64,000 nucleotides of DNA, taken from the NCBI RefSeq assembly GCF_040054535.1, contig NC_090778.1, forward strand, positions 15,598,501 through 15,662,500. Direction: 5' to 3'. The notes under the pieces are model-generated. The model saw only the letters and a list, made by a program, of their open reading frames with translations. It made no database searches and was not told where the DNA came from. Below are positions 47,250 through 59,919 of the stretch, in pieces. Positions within the stretch are counted from its first letter, which is position 1. Each line of letters opens with the position of its first letter. The stretch comes from Antennarius striatus (taxonomy: Eukaryota; Chordata; Actinopteri; Lophiiformes; Antennariidae). The position numbers and the translations under genes were made by a program.

Positions 47250-47345
47250 TCCGGGACGTCACTGATTTCTGACGTCATTTCCTTTTGTCTGTCTTTTCTA
47301 CGAGCCTCCATCAACTGCGTGACCCGCGTGTATACAGAGTCCCAG
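47250..47345 (+). promoter_or_regulatory. btf3: btf3 promoter and non-coding first exon
   Basis: Two CRE-type sites, GACGTCAC (47255-47262) and TGACGTCA (47270-47277), lie 15 bp apart just upstream of a pyrimidine-rich run (CTTTTGTCTGTCTTTTCTAC) that could hold a TOP-like transcription start. An exon then ends at a gttagt donor (47345/47346). No TATA box is evident. The region is about 350 bp from the utp15 first exon, so the two genes share a divergent promoter region. Confidence 0.6.
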
Positions 47346-48637
47346 GTTAGTTAATGTTTCTGTAACAACTGAGGCGGTCTAAGCCTAACTTTATATTTAA
47401 CACAATATTTCTTGTGTCAAAATATGCTATGAAGGCTGTAACAACTATAAACTATACATCGATCCTAGCATGATTACAGAGCGATCTTAGCTTGACTTGC
47501 TAGCTAGCCGGCTGATCAATTTTCATAAATTCTCAGAATGGAGTAAAAAAAAAATTCCCAGTTTCGGTGAAGGAAAGGTCAGAATGAACTCACATCATAT
47601 CTCTTCGTTATGACCGAGAAAGAAAGATAAGTTATGGAAGTTTTTCCACCAGCTGAGTCACTTTGTGGAATGTTCCGAACCTGATCGAGACACCGACTTG
47701 CGCTGCCCACCTCTGTCTCGTTCCCGTAGAACTTGAGACCAAAACGTGTGGAGCTATTTTTGACCTCTGACAGCTGTGCAGTCTTCTTAGTTTGAATGAA
47801 CCTAAGTTGCGGGAGAGTTTTGGGAGCTTTGCGTTCGATAGCTCAGTGAAATTGTGAAAGCATAATTCCAGCTAATTTAAAACCACACTGTAGATTATTC
47901 AAAGCAGGATTGTTACTTATAATATCGAAACTATGTTTATCTGGTTTTTATTCTAATGAATGATCATGGCCTTCACAATAATTTAACACATTGTCATCCA
48001 AATAATTGTAATTGCTGATGTACTTGTCTTCTGATAATTTTACGTTGAATCAGTGTGATACGGCAAAATGAATACAGTAGATTTGTTTGGCGTTTTTATA
48101 ATAACACTTGTGGCATGATAGTGCAGTGGGTTGCACTGTTGTAAGAAGGTTGGTTGGATTAACGTTTGGCTGTGGTTACCTGCTCAAGTTCAGTAAATTG
48201 AGTATGATGATGTGTCTGAATATGGTTTACAAGTTTTGACTAATACTTTAGTTAGCAGGCCATCCTGTTTCACTACCAAAGTACGGATTATGTGAAGTAT
48301 GGCTTCACCACTATATGATCAATGAGGTGAATATCAGTGGATGCTTAGTGAAAACTTAAAGCTCCTCTTGGTGGAAGAAAAAGCTTATTCAGTATTCCAA
48401 TTATAACAGAATAATCTCAACTCCAGGACATCATTAAGTGCTTGTCAAACAATACATTTTTGAAAATAACAAAGTGATTTGATTAAACTATGAAATTTGT
48501 ATTCATCCTACAGTTTAAGTTATGCTAAACAATGACTATTGAATTACTCCTGATTTCCCATCTTCCAGACAGAATTTATTTCTAAAATTGCATATATTGA
48601 ATAAGTAAAGATGTGGATATGCTGTCTTTTGTCTCAG
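47346..48637 (+). other. btf3: btf3 first intron
   Basis: A 1.3-kb intron between the non-coding first exon and the start exon. I see no gene or recognisable element inside it. Confidence 0.6.
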
Positions 48638-49953
<1,316 letters not shown>

Positions 49954-50083
49954 CAAACGCCAGAGAATTCGAGGACCTCTTGAGTCCAAGACGTTTGCTG
50001 CAGCTTTTTGTTATTTTTCATTACTTGGCTACAAACAAAAAATTACTTTTTAATTGTAATCCTGATGATTAAGCAAGAACTCA

Positions 50084-50105
50084 ATTAAAATGTTCTTTTT
50101 ATGAC
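50084..50105 (+). terminator. btf3: btf3 polyadenylation signal
   Basis: ATTAAA at 50084-50089, about 130 bases after the stop, followed by a T-rich and GT-containing stretch, fits a compact 3' UTR. Confidence 0.6.
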
Positions 50106-50864
50106 AACTGTTATCCACCCTTTTGTCTGATTTACTTTTTTCAGCCGTACAAGTGAAATGATGTTCTGTGAAATGTGCAAACCTTTCTCTTTGTCACACA
50201 CTTCTCCCATCGGCATGACAGAATTGATTGTATCATTACACTTACATTTAAACTTCTGAGTTTTCTTTTTTAGTGAATACTTGATTGATTTTAATTCATA
50301 TCAAAAGTCAAGTTCTGCAACTTGGTTATAGCAGTTGCTACTGGGAATGTAGCACAGACGAGTGGTTGAATTATTTGTCGTCAGTAGCTCTACAAATAAT
50401 GACTTAAAGTTGATGCATAAAATGTCTGAAACCATAAATTTTCCCAAACTTTGATATTCTGTAGTGATATTAAAATATAGAGCCTACCTCCCAATTAAAT
50501 TACCAGTACTGTGCATTAAATGACTGGTGTGGCAAAAAAAAGATTCTTCTGACATGTAACAAAATTGAAAAAAGTCAAGGAAAATACATAACAGGTTTAA
50601 ATTATTTCCACAATAAGGTAAAAACTTCAAATGAAGCCTTATTAAAGCACAATGACAAAGTTTATATACCAGCAGATAGTTTCCTACTGGCCCCTTCCTG
50701 TTTGGATTAGTGATGGATGGATGCAGAAGGTAGTCTGAGATGGAAAAGGGTGGCATGCTGTGGTAACCCCCAACGTGACAAGTAGAAAGGAAAAGAATAT
50801 CGTTTTTTTGGATGTGAATACAGTCTATCAATATAATTTTATAGTTAATTTTCTTTGTAGATTA

Positions 50865-51106
50865 CAGTATTTTCCGCACTATAAGGTGCACCGAAAAGCC
50901 TTTAACATTTTTACAAAAACCGACAATACTCTTTATAATCCAGTGAGCTTTATATATGAAAAACAGTTTTAAAGTAGGCCTTTCATTGAAAGTGTGCCTT
51001 AGAATCAGATGCGCCTTAAAATCCAGTTCATCTTATATACGGAAAAGGTTTGAAATACGTCATTTGTTGTAGGTGCGCTTTATAGTCCAGTGTGCAGAAA
51101 ATACTG
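50865..51106. mobile_element. short TIR element (MITE), TA-flanked
   Basis: A 242-bp element with TA on both sides. The ends match as inverted repeats, CAGTATTTTCCGCAC versus CAGTATTTTCTGCAC (14 of 15). The interior repeats 'actataaggtgcac' and 'gtgcgctttatagtccag' motifs, a pattern I recall from multicopy fish elements. TA duplication and CAGT ends fit the Tc1/mariner-pogo group. It has no coding capacity. Confidence 0.75.
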
Positions 51107-51918
51107 TATCTATAGCGTTCACCTCCACTAGTGCCAATGTGTAAATAATGCTCTTTAGTTTTTTTTAAGAAACTGAAAACCAACTATTTTCTGTTTAGAA
51201 GAGAGGTGGTTGTGAATAATATGTCAGCAAGAGGTACTAACAATCTGAATGTCTGTTCATTGGTATTCATTGAAGAATGTCTTAGACTCATAAAACAAAC
51301 TGTCAGAAGACTATGGAGAATTTAAACAGTAAATATCGACACTGTCCTTCACAAAACTTTTATTGCAAGGGTTTTTCTTTTACCCTGGGAATGCTTCTCA
51401 CCAGATCTGTCACAGCATGAGGTCAGATAATTTGTTTGTGTGAGAATAAAACCATAAACAACAAGTGGATTACCTCATAAATGTCATGGGCAGGGAAAAT
51501 CCAGTCGCTCATCCATCCTGCTTTCGTTGAAATTATGACGAAGAAACTGAAAAGGAAATATTTTTGATGTCACCAAGATGGGTTTTATCTGGCTATGCAT
51601 AATGTATATAAAAGATAAGCATTTTTAAATGCTTTCAGTGTTTCTGCGCAGCAAAGAAATAAGAGAGAATATGTAGGGTTTATGGGATAGTAGCTTTGTT
51701 AATTAGGTATTATATATTTCAGATGTAATATTCCATGTTGAGAGCTCAGGGCAACCCCCCACCCCCCTGCACACCCACATATACTTCTTATCTCCATCTC
51801 TTAGGCAATAATTTGAAACTCAGTTTATCTGAATATAAAATTGGACATGCAAAGCATTAGAGGAAATACCTCTGCCCACCATGTGTCAACAGGATCTCAA
51901 ATCAGTTGATAGTGACGG

Positions 51919-51921
51919 TGG

Positions 51922-51958
<37 letters not shown>
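51919..51958. repeat. (GAT)n microsatellite beside a promoter
   Basis: About a dozen GAT units ending about 19 bp upstream of the TATA box of the p40-like gene. Confidence 0.95.
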
Positions 51959-51976
51959 ACATGCTGTATTCAGCAC

Positions 51977-51983
51977 TATAAAA
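51977..51983 (+). promoter_or_regulatory. TATA box of the p40-like gene
   Basis: TATAAAA, about 110 bp upstream of the start codon. With a start site roughly 30 bp downstream, the 5' UTR would be about 80 bases. An AGGAAATACCTC word at about 51860 weakly resembles an NF-kB half site. Confidence 0.55.
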
Positions 51984-52089
51984 TGGTTTACGGTCAGTCG
52001 CAGCACACCATCATCTGGATCGCCACGACTGAAGTTCTGCTCTTCAGTTAAGTTTTTTAATGTCATCTCTTCAGTGCAACATCATCCAG

Positions 52090-53997
52090 ATGGTAAGAAA
52101 CAAACTGTGGTGATCAATACAGGGAATTAATGCTTAATAAATTTGGAGAAAATTATCAAAGTTGATCTTCTGGTTATTTACATTATAACATATTTTGTCA
52201 ACTAAAATTATTTAGGCAATTGTTTCACAAATGTAACAAAGATCATTTTTGCTTTTCAGTCAAAGTTGAAATTAACAACAATCACTTGCATAAAGAGAAT
52301 TTAATTACCACTGAATTATTTTTATTTTTTTTTAATTTTCAATAATATCTCTCTCGTTGTCGTATATTCTCTCAGAAGCCTTTTACTCTGTGGCTCTTTG
52401 GCACTCTGCTCGTCACCCTCACCAGAGCTGACAAACCCTACCCGTTTCCAGAAAACTGTATGTCTTATTTGTGGCAGACATAAAGTTTTTACAACAAATT
52501 TTCCATGTCCTATACGGTTCTAAATGAGTTCATTTTTACATGTCAACATTTGTGGTTTTGTTTATGTGGCTGAATCAACAAACATGCAGATATGGTGGCA
52601 AAGACAAACAGTTCAGTCACTCTGATCTGCAATACCACAACAGAGGAAGCTGTTACATGGAAGTTTGGAAATAGCATGAAGAAGATGGAGAATGTTCGTT
52701 TGGTCAAACATTACAGACAAGACGGCCAAAATCTGAACATTTCAGACTTAGACTATCCCATGTTTGGAAATTACAGCTGCTGGAAAGGAGCTGAGATGTT
52801 ATCATCAGTCTATTTGTTTATAGAGGAGGATTTGGATAATATAGGTGAGACATTCTTGTTTCATTTTTCATTTATTCTGAAATGTAAATGATTGGAATCT
52901 CTTTAAAATAGTTGAATTGTTTTTGACTTAACTGTTTTTACTCACTTCCTGTTTCCTTATAGATTATCTGCAATGTTTGGCGAAGTCCTATCACTGTAAC
53001 TTCACATGTACATGGAACAACAGTGAATACATAGCAGTGCGCCTTGAACTGAGACATGACTGGTATATATAGAAACACAAATTGAAGTATAGAGCAATAA
53101 TGTTGATTATAACATTTCAAGATGGATCAATATATATAGGATTGTGGCTTCTGTCACTCAGTGTATTACTGCAACTCATATTTACTGCTCTTCTGTAGCA
53201 ATATGCGTGAGAAGTCCTGCTGGATCAGCAGCAGCAAGCAGCTCCCGGATGGGCGATTCCAGTTTGAGATCTCCCACTCCCTCTCACCCTACGTTGAGGA
53301 AAGCACCAGGTTCAAAGTCACTGCCGAGGCCATCAAGGGCAACTATTTCAGAAAGAGAATCAAGACATTTTATCTGAGAGATATCAGTAAGCTGCATGCA
53401 TCTGAGCTGCTTTAGTAGCATTCAACAAAACACTTCTGAGATTAAGCTGCAAACAGCACTTTTTACCAATAAAAAGTTTTAAATGTCAGCCATATAAATT
53501 AAATTTATATGCAGCTTGTCTTCACAGATGAAAACAAACATTTTAAAGCTAAGAGTGTCTTTGTTAATAAATGTGATGAATTCAGCAAAATGTTGGTTCA
53601 CCTTGAATGATTTCTCTCTGGCTTTTCTTTCTCCTTCTTTCTGTCCAGTTCAACCTGATCCTCCCAAGATTGTCAAGTGCCAGAAGGAGGGGGACAAACT
53701 GAATGTGACTATTGATCCACCATCCACCTGGTCAACTCCTCACAGCTTCTTTAAATTGGAATACGAAATTGAATACAAACACACAGACGACAATCAGGTA
53801 TGTACTGAAACAGTCCAGTGATTCTGCTTTACTGTCCAGTGAATTTGGTTTTCTTATCGTGTGACCTGTCTGACTAGGTTGGAAAGTCTCAATCAGCTCT
53901 GATTCCAGGAAATATCTGGGAGCTGAAGGTTCACTGCAGAGACTCACTGATTGGCTCCCACTGGAGCCAATGGACCCCCACAATGCTAATCCACTGA
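52090..53997 (+). CDS. il12b-like: interleukin-12 subunit beta-like (p40) secreted protein
   Basis: Resembles the shared p40 subunit of IL-12 and IL-23, a soluble cytokine-receptor-like protein. Seven coding exons: 52090-52092 (ATG only), 52376-52457, 52590-52844, 52963-53062, 53199-53386, 53649-53797 and 53878-53997, giving 897 nt (298 residues), all phases consistent. It has a signal peptide (KPFTLWLFGTLLVTLTRA), an Ig-like D1 (Cys...DLDYPMFGNYSCWKG), a cytokine-receptor D2 (FTCTW, then CW) and a D3 with DPPSTWSTPHSFFKLEYEIE. A WSxW motif (SHWSQW) lies near the end, replacing the p40 WSEWA. Several N-glycosylation sites are visible. Teleosts carry more than one p40 paralogue; I cannot say which this is. 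Confidence 0.88.
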
Positions 53998-54128
53998 CAT
54001 CATCTGAACCAACGCTGGCTGATTCTTCTGTCTTTGTGCATTTCAATGTCCTCCATGTCTTTTCTGCCACTGTCTTGCAATTACTTTTTGTTAAAGTTTA
54101 CTTATAAGTCATTTCTTCGTTTCCGTTC

Positions 54129-54155
54129 ATTAAAGACTATCAATATGGAACGCTT
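54129..54155 (+). terminator. p40-like gene polyadenylation signal
   Basis: ATTAAA at 54129-54134 lies about 130 bases after the stop codon and gives a short 3' UTR. Confidence 0.45.
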
Positions 54156-55147
54156 CTTTTGCACTTATATTAAATTTATGACTCAAACTACTTATTTGCA
54201 TATTCATTTAATATTTCTTTTTGAAGTCATAAACACAAAAAGTTGTGGAAACACATTAACAGACCAATTGTGATCAATTTAAAAAAAGTTAATCAATTTG
54301 GGTTCTTATAATCTTCAGACGTCCAGATGAAGATTAATGGAAACCTCTGGGTAACAAAGACATTACATGATGATATGGTTACTTTTTCCTCATAATTTAT
54401 AAGGGGAACCTTTCTGTAATTGAATCTAAAACTGTGCTGACAGTTGAATAACTAATGGCGGTTCTGGGAACCAAAATGTATTCAAGTGAAAAATAATCAG
54501 TAATTAAATATGCATTTCATTGATAGATTCCACTTGGGTCAGCATTTTACCCACGTATTCACAGTATAGTCATGAAATTTCTGTGAATATGTTGACGTGT
54601 CTGAATACTATGGTCATATAATGTCTATCAAAAGAGCTTTCTGTTTCCTTACTTGTGTGTTCCTTCCTCTTTTTTATGTCTCCAACTTGTTTAAGTAAGG
54701 GGAAATAGAAATCCCCTTCAAAGTACCTTATCTACATAGAGGTGGATAACTTAATAGAAATGTTACTGAGTGTCTGAATTTTATGTTCCTTTAATTTATG
54801 AGTCAAAGCAGCAAATTAGAGTTTTTTTCTTTCACCTTGACTTAAATACTGTATATATAAATATATAAATAGTGTGTTTGGAGAAGCAAAAGTCATCATA
54901 CATTAATAATGAGATCATGGTTTTAAACTAGCAAATTAATACACTAAAGCATTTTAGGGTTGTCATGTTTAAAGTAATACACAATAAAAGTATTTTCTTT
55001 GAAAAAAAAAAGATAGCATAATGGCATATGCTTGTTCAAGCAGTTAAAAACAAAAAAGGTAACAGATTTTAATCAGCTGTACCCGTTTGAACAACCAGAT
55101 TTCTTGTAGAATACTTATCAGAATTGTATTTTGTTGTTTTTATGTAG

Positions 55148-55203
55148 TTTTACATCCTGCTTCAAAGCTGTGATGTATTGTAATGTCAGTGTTCTTGTGT
55201 TTC
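55148..55203. repeat. diverged copy of a short interspersed hairpin repeat
   Basis: Reads tacatcctgcttcaaagctg then tgatgtattgtaatgtcagtg and closely matches the copy at 55972-56030. The first part forms an imperfect hairpin (ACATC...GCTTCAAAGC...GATGT). Confidence 0.7.
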
Positions 55204-55971
55204 AACGAAAGAAGAGAAACATAAGAGAGCAAAGATCCTGAGTGGAGCTAAACTTCAATGTTCAATACGAATCAAAATAAATATTTTCTTGAGCATGAAA
55301 CTATTTCTCTGATCCAGTTTGTTAAGTGTCTAAACCAAGGGTAAGTATTTGGAATGTTTCAGATTGTAAATTCAAGCACTTTGCATTCAAGAAAGAACAA
55401 TGCATATCAAGCTTGTAGATGTCAGGGAAGAAAAGTGTTTTCAAAACTTTTTCTCCTTTATAGCATTTCACCAGAAATTAATGTGGGATGCATGAAACCC
55501 ATTGTACCTTAATTCTCCATAAATTTTATAATGTTGTCTTTTACCTGGTTTTATGTATGTATGCTAAGTTTGTCTGCACAGTATTTTATTGTTGTTTTAT
55601 CACTCTTGTTTTTTGTAATTTTCCTTAATTTCTGTTTAATTCTTGTTTTTATGTTCATGTGGGGGTTTTTCTGCGTGAGTTTAACTATTTTATTGTGTGA
55701 AATGTACTATACAGTGAAATGTGGAAGTATTATTGTTATTATTGTTGTTGTTGTTGTTATTAATAATAACAACTATATAAATACAGTGCAACTAACATTA
55801 AGACAAAGAACCATAATAAGAACTGTAGAATAATAAGAATAATAAAGAGGTGTCCACTAAATCCAACCTTCATGAAAGCGATAATGTTATCAATTACTGT
55901 CCGTATTCTATGGAGTGCATTTCATTCAGCAACAACAGTACGTAATACTACAGCTACTACCAATGGTAATT

Positions 55972-56030
55972 ACATCCCGCTTCGAAGCGGTGATGTATTG
56001 TAATTGTCAGTGTTCGTGCGTTCGTTCGTT
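55972..56030. repeat. short interspersed hairpin repeat with a GTTC tail
   Basis: ACATCCCGCTTCGAAGCGG then TGATGTATTGTAATTGTCAG, followed by a (TTCG)n-like run near 56016-56034. The word GCTTCGAAGC is a perfect palindrome. This form is better preserved than the copy 830 bp upstream. Confidence 0.75.
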
Positions 56031-58004
56031 CGTCCGTTGGACCAGTAATGAAATTATTATTAGTATTATTATATTAATGGATGAAGCTGAAGGCAGCGCA
56101 GTTCTGACTGCTGATAAAGACACATGATAATGACAGTCAGTGGTGGATGAGGTCACAGATTGAAGCACCTCCAGAAGGACCTGCCTTGTTCCTGCTGGGC
56201 CTGGACGTTTAAAACAGGCTGACAGTCATTCAGACCTCTTTATTTTTGTAACAATTTCACTTTTTGTCCTTGCATGCTAGGATGTAGATCAAAAGATGCC
56301 TTCAAAGACAAGCGCTGTCATGGGTTGTGAGTTCCATTCCTGCCAATGTTCCCTCTTCAGTCTCATTCCACTCAAGCATTCCACTCACAACGTCATGCAC
56401 TTCACAACAGCAAGAACTCCTTTAACAGATTGTATCTCATCAGCGGTTCAGAAACTCAGCATCACAGGGAAATTCTTTTCTGCCATAAAGAGAAATCTCT
56501 TTCCTTTATGCTGGGAAAAAGAAATGATCACATCTGCATATGACTTTGTGCTCAGCTGATGGTGAATAATTCACCAGTGGAGTCACCAGACTCCTCATTG
56601 CAGGTTATGTATTACTAATGTTTTTAAATCATAGGTTTGATACACTACTGTATCAAACAGAATGCTCTGCCACCTGCAGAGGACAAGGCAGCAACTACAT
56701 TTCTCCTGGTTTGTGTTTAGATAATATATTACTAATGCTAGATCATAGACCAGTGTCTATGGTGAATCAGTGCTTAAACATGTATCACAGTAAAGCAAAC
56801 TTTCACTATTCCATTGATACTTTGTTCTATTTATTATCTGTACAACATGAGTATAACAGAAAAGAAACGAGCTGCTTAAACATGCACATCAATCAAGTAG
56901 CAAGGACAGTGAAAAAATCCCCCCTTAGTTTCTGATCACATTGATAATTTCCACTTTAAGACAAAAAAGAATTTGGTGATCTAGTTAGGATATCCAGAAA
57001 TGAGTTTTGATGAACTGTTGTGATTGTGTAACGTCTAGTAATAAAACCAGTGAAAGATCTCACAGCCATCACACTCCACATCCGCTTAAAAAGATCTGAA
57101 GATAAACCCAGACCAAGTTCACTGAAACAACTCATAAATATGTGCACATTTTGTTGTTGACACTCATATTTTGCTGCATGAAACTTGTGTAACCATGGTG
57201 AATAGAGTAATCAGATAAGTTTTAAGTACTTATTCCACCCTAAGAATAATCCCAGTATAATGTAAAATAGTCTCTCTAGTGTGTGTACTATAAAACAGGA
57301 CCTTTTGGGCAAAATAAGTATTCACAATGGTTTACATTTGACAGCTTCATGGGGCCAAAGGTTTTATACCTTTTAGTGTTTTTTCCCCTCATACTGGTCT
57401 TTAAACTTTTGTTCAGTATGTGATATTCAAATGACCAATGTATTTGTGGAGTTCTGATGTTGTAATCGTTATCAGTTTACAGACTTGATCGATAAAGGTT
57501 TCAGGAAACATGTCTTAAAATGAAAAAATTGCTTTATACACGTGTTTTTTTTCTTTGAAACACATTTTTAAATTTACAAATTTTAAAATACACAGTGTGT
57601 AGGATATAAATATGAATATATTTTGACTCTTGACAATTATTCAAGGATATTTTGAAGAGTCGACAGCTTTCTAGAAAAAAAAAGTGAGTGTTTGAACAAC
57701 AATAACAACAGCTCAGGGTTTGTATTAATTCATTGGAACCATTTTTGTCTCTAGAAAAACCAGGAAACAGAGAAAATGAGATATTGAGGTAGTTTGTAAA
57801 TCAAAGAATCGCTCATTAAAATGTCTTAACCCAGTGTCAGGCATCCTTTCCTTCACCCAGCTGGTGGTGTGGAACCCATGGACTACTGGTTGACAGTCAG
57901 TGCGCCTCCTGAGATCTCCTCTTCACACCAGGCTGCAGAGAACAGGAACCAACCCTGAAGGAAACATGAGAACAAAGCTGCTGTGAAGACGATGACAATG
58001 TGGA

Positions 58005-58994
58005 TTAGATTCTGGGGGAATACCTATACTCGCACCTCTTCTTGCATCTTGGACACATTCTGCCCCACACTTTTCTCACGATGGCTTCCCTCAGGATCGG
58101 ACTCCCCCACATATACATCCCCGGGGTGCACACAGCACTGAAACGAGCCATGATGGCGAACAGATTGGTCGCCTCGTTCCTAAACTTCAATCCGCGTCCC
58201 ATCAGCACTCTGAGGATGATATTCACAAAAGAAGGACCCCACAACACCAAGAAGCTGATCACAACAAAAATCAGGATTCGTATGGATTCTTTCTTGCTCT
58301 CCTTCTCTGCTCCGGGGGGGTCTTTCTCCAGCTGGTATTTGGCGATCACGAACAGTTTGATGGTCATGATGACTTTGGTGATCACAAACACTTGCAAGCA
58401 GACAACACCGAAAACATACAGCTGAATGGATTTTGAAAGTGGTAAGAATATTAGAAGTGTGGTCTGACCGTATATGTGAAGCCAGCAGTACACGTTAACA
58501 GCGATCACCACTTGGCGCGAAATGAACCGCGCGTAAAGGAACGGATGACAGACGGCGAAGTAGCGGTCAAATTGCGCAAATAAAAATGTCAGGACGTTTA
58601 CCCCGAGGAGAGACGGCAACATGTTATAAGTTCCATTTCTGGACGGGTACCCCTCCTGCACATCAAACAGACCCAAGTAATACACAGACAACCCCACCAG
58701 CGTGTCAGCAATACTGGTGTTCAGCATGAAGATGAACCTGTTCTGGAGACGCAGCCGTCTGGTGGCCAGAATGGTGATGGCCACAGGTCCGGCTACCAGA
58801 ACAGCAGTGGTGGCGAACAAAATCTGGAAAATGAAGATGAGAAAATCTTCTAAACTGTCGAAGTCTACCGAGAGGGGGATTCCTGCAGTCATAGAGCCGG
58901 AGCGGTTGGAGAGAAGCATTGTTTCAATGACGCAGCTGCGCTTGGACCTCGGTATATAGCTGCCTGATGAACCTCCACCCGCATGTAAACCCAA
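58005..58994 (-). CDS. orphan rhodopsin-class receptor, tandem copy 1
   Basis: An intronless seven-helix receptor. The frame is 329 codons; the more likely start is the internal Met at 58919 (MLLSNRSGSMTAG), giving 304 residues, because copy 2 has the same MLL start. TM1 is FLIFIFQILFATTAVLVAG; TM2 reads NTSIADTLVGLSVYYLGLF; TM3 ends FLFAQFDRYFAVCHPF (DRY intact). It lacks the usual TM3 and second-loop disulphide cysteines. TM6 has LVLWGPSF instead of CWxP, and TM7 has CTPGMYMWG in place of NPxxY. The C-terminal tail is cysteine- and arginine-rich (CPRCKKRC), a possible palmitoylation site. The family was not recognised. Confidence 0.85.
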   Translation of the reverse strand: MGLHAGGGSSGSYIPRSKRSCVIETMLLSNRSGSMTAGIPLSVDFDSLEDFLIFIFQILFATTAVLVAGPVAITILATRRLRLQNRFIFMLNTSIADTLVGLSVYYLGLFDVQEGYPSRNGTYNMLPSLLGVNVLTFLFAQFDRYFAVCHPFLYARFISRQVVIAVNVYCWLHIYGQTTLLIFLPLSKSIQLYVFGVVCLQVFVITKVIMTIKLFVIAKYQLEKDPPGAEKESKKESIRILIFVVISFLVLWGPSFVNIILRVLMGRGLKFRNEATNLFAIMARFSAVCTPGMYMWGSPILREAIVRKVWGRMCPRCKKRCEYRYSPRI

Positions 58995-59919
58995 ACTTTT
59001 CTCCCCCCAAGAGACATGACATCACCTGCCATTCATGGTTAAATGTTTAATTCAGAATTAACATTTAGCATTTTACTTATTGTGTTAGTTCCTTTTACTG
59101 ATCATTTTTTGCTTGAATCATTATTCATTATTCATTCAGATCATTATTAACTCTTTATTCATGTTAATGCTTCCAACACTGAAAGCAGATTTTATGTGTT
59201 CTAATGACACTAGTCGATTTTTTTATTTTATTTTATAAAGTCACTGTTATCCAGTGAATTAAGTGAATTAAGATTACAAAAATTCCAAGGTACAACTGCA
59301 ATGAAAAAATATTACATTTTTGGTAAATTATTAAATGTAAATTATCCCAACCTATAAAATAATTCTTTAGAATGACTGTTATAGTTTTTTGGAGTTTGAG
59401 TTTGCAACCCAAAACTACAAAATCTTGTGAGAGAAGCGGGTTGTAGTGAAAATTTAAATTGTCAACTTGTACGAGGTCTATGTTGGTACAGGAAGGTATT
59501 TTCTGGTAATTAGAAATGAAATTAAAAATATCTTAATTACATGCATAATATGAAATACTAGTATGGTGGCCGAAGCTCTTCCTGTAACAGTTTTTAGAAC
59601 AACAGTTTATTCCTGACTCAACCACAACCTAAACCAAAACCAGATCAAGAGTATCAAGATCAAAATGAGAATGAAAACCAAAAGGAAGTTCAAATCCAAT
59701 CTGGAGCTCTCATAAGCATAGTTCAGATTGATTTTTCCTTTACCTGATGGGGGTGATGATGATCAATAATACAGTATCCTCAAAACAAATGAATACATAA
59801 ATATTTGTTTCTCCATTGTCATGGTGAATGATAAAAGCTTATTCCTCACGTCTCACTGAGGGTCAGATCATAAAGATCATGAGATAACAGACCCTATGGA
59901 GCATGTTTGTCAAACTCAA

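Larger units (their letters stand above)
50106..51976. other. intergenic stretch between btf3 and the p40-like gene
   Basis: The stretch holds a small TIR element at 50865-51106 and a (GAT)n tract near its end. The open frames at 50484-50831 and 50760-50972 have no domain signal, and one overlaps the transposon. Confidence 0.6.
54156..58004. other. intergenic stretch with few features
   Basis: About 3.8 kb of AT-rich DNA containing two related hairpin-like repeats (55148-55203 and 55972-56030) and an AT-rich (TTG)n/(TTA)n tract near 55730-55770. The open frames here, including 56296-56559, show no known domain or splice structure. Confidence 0.55.

Noticed and set aside
52090-53997. EBI3 or CRLF-type identity for the cytokine subunit
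   Set aside because: An N-terminal Ig-like domain precedes the two fibronectin-type domains, and the TWSTPHSFF block matches p40; EBI3 lacks the Ig-like domain.
56296-56559. An 87-codon plus frame
   Set aside because: No domain, signal peptide or splice partner could be recognised.
58042-58425. Plus-strand 127-codon frame inside receptor copy 1
   Set aside because: It is an antisense shadow of the receptor, as is the one at 62835-63155.
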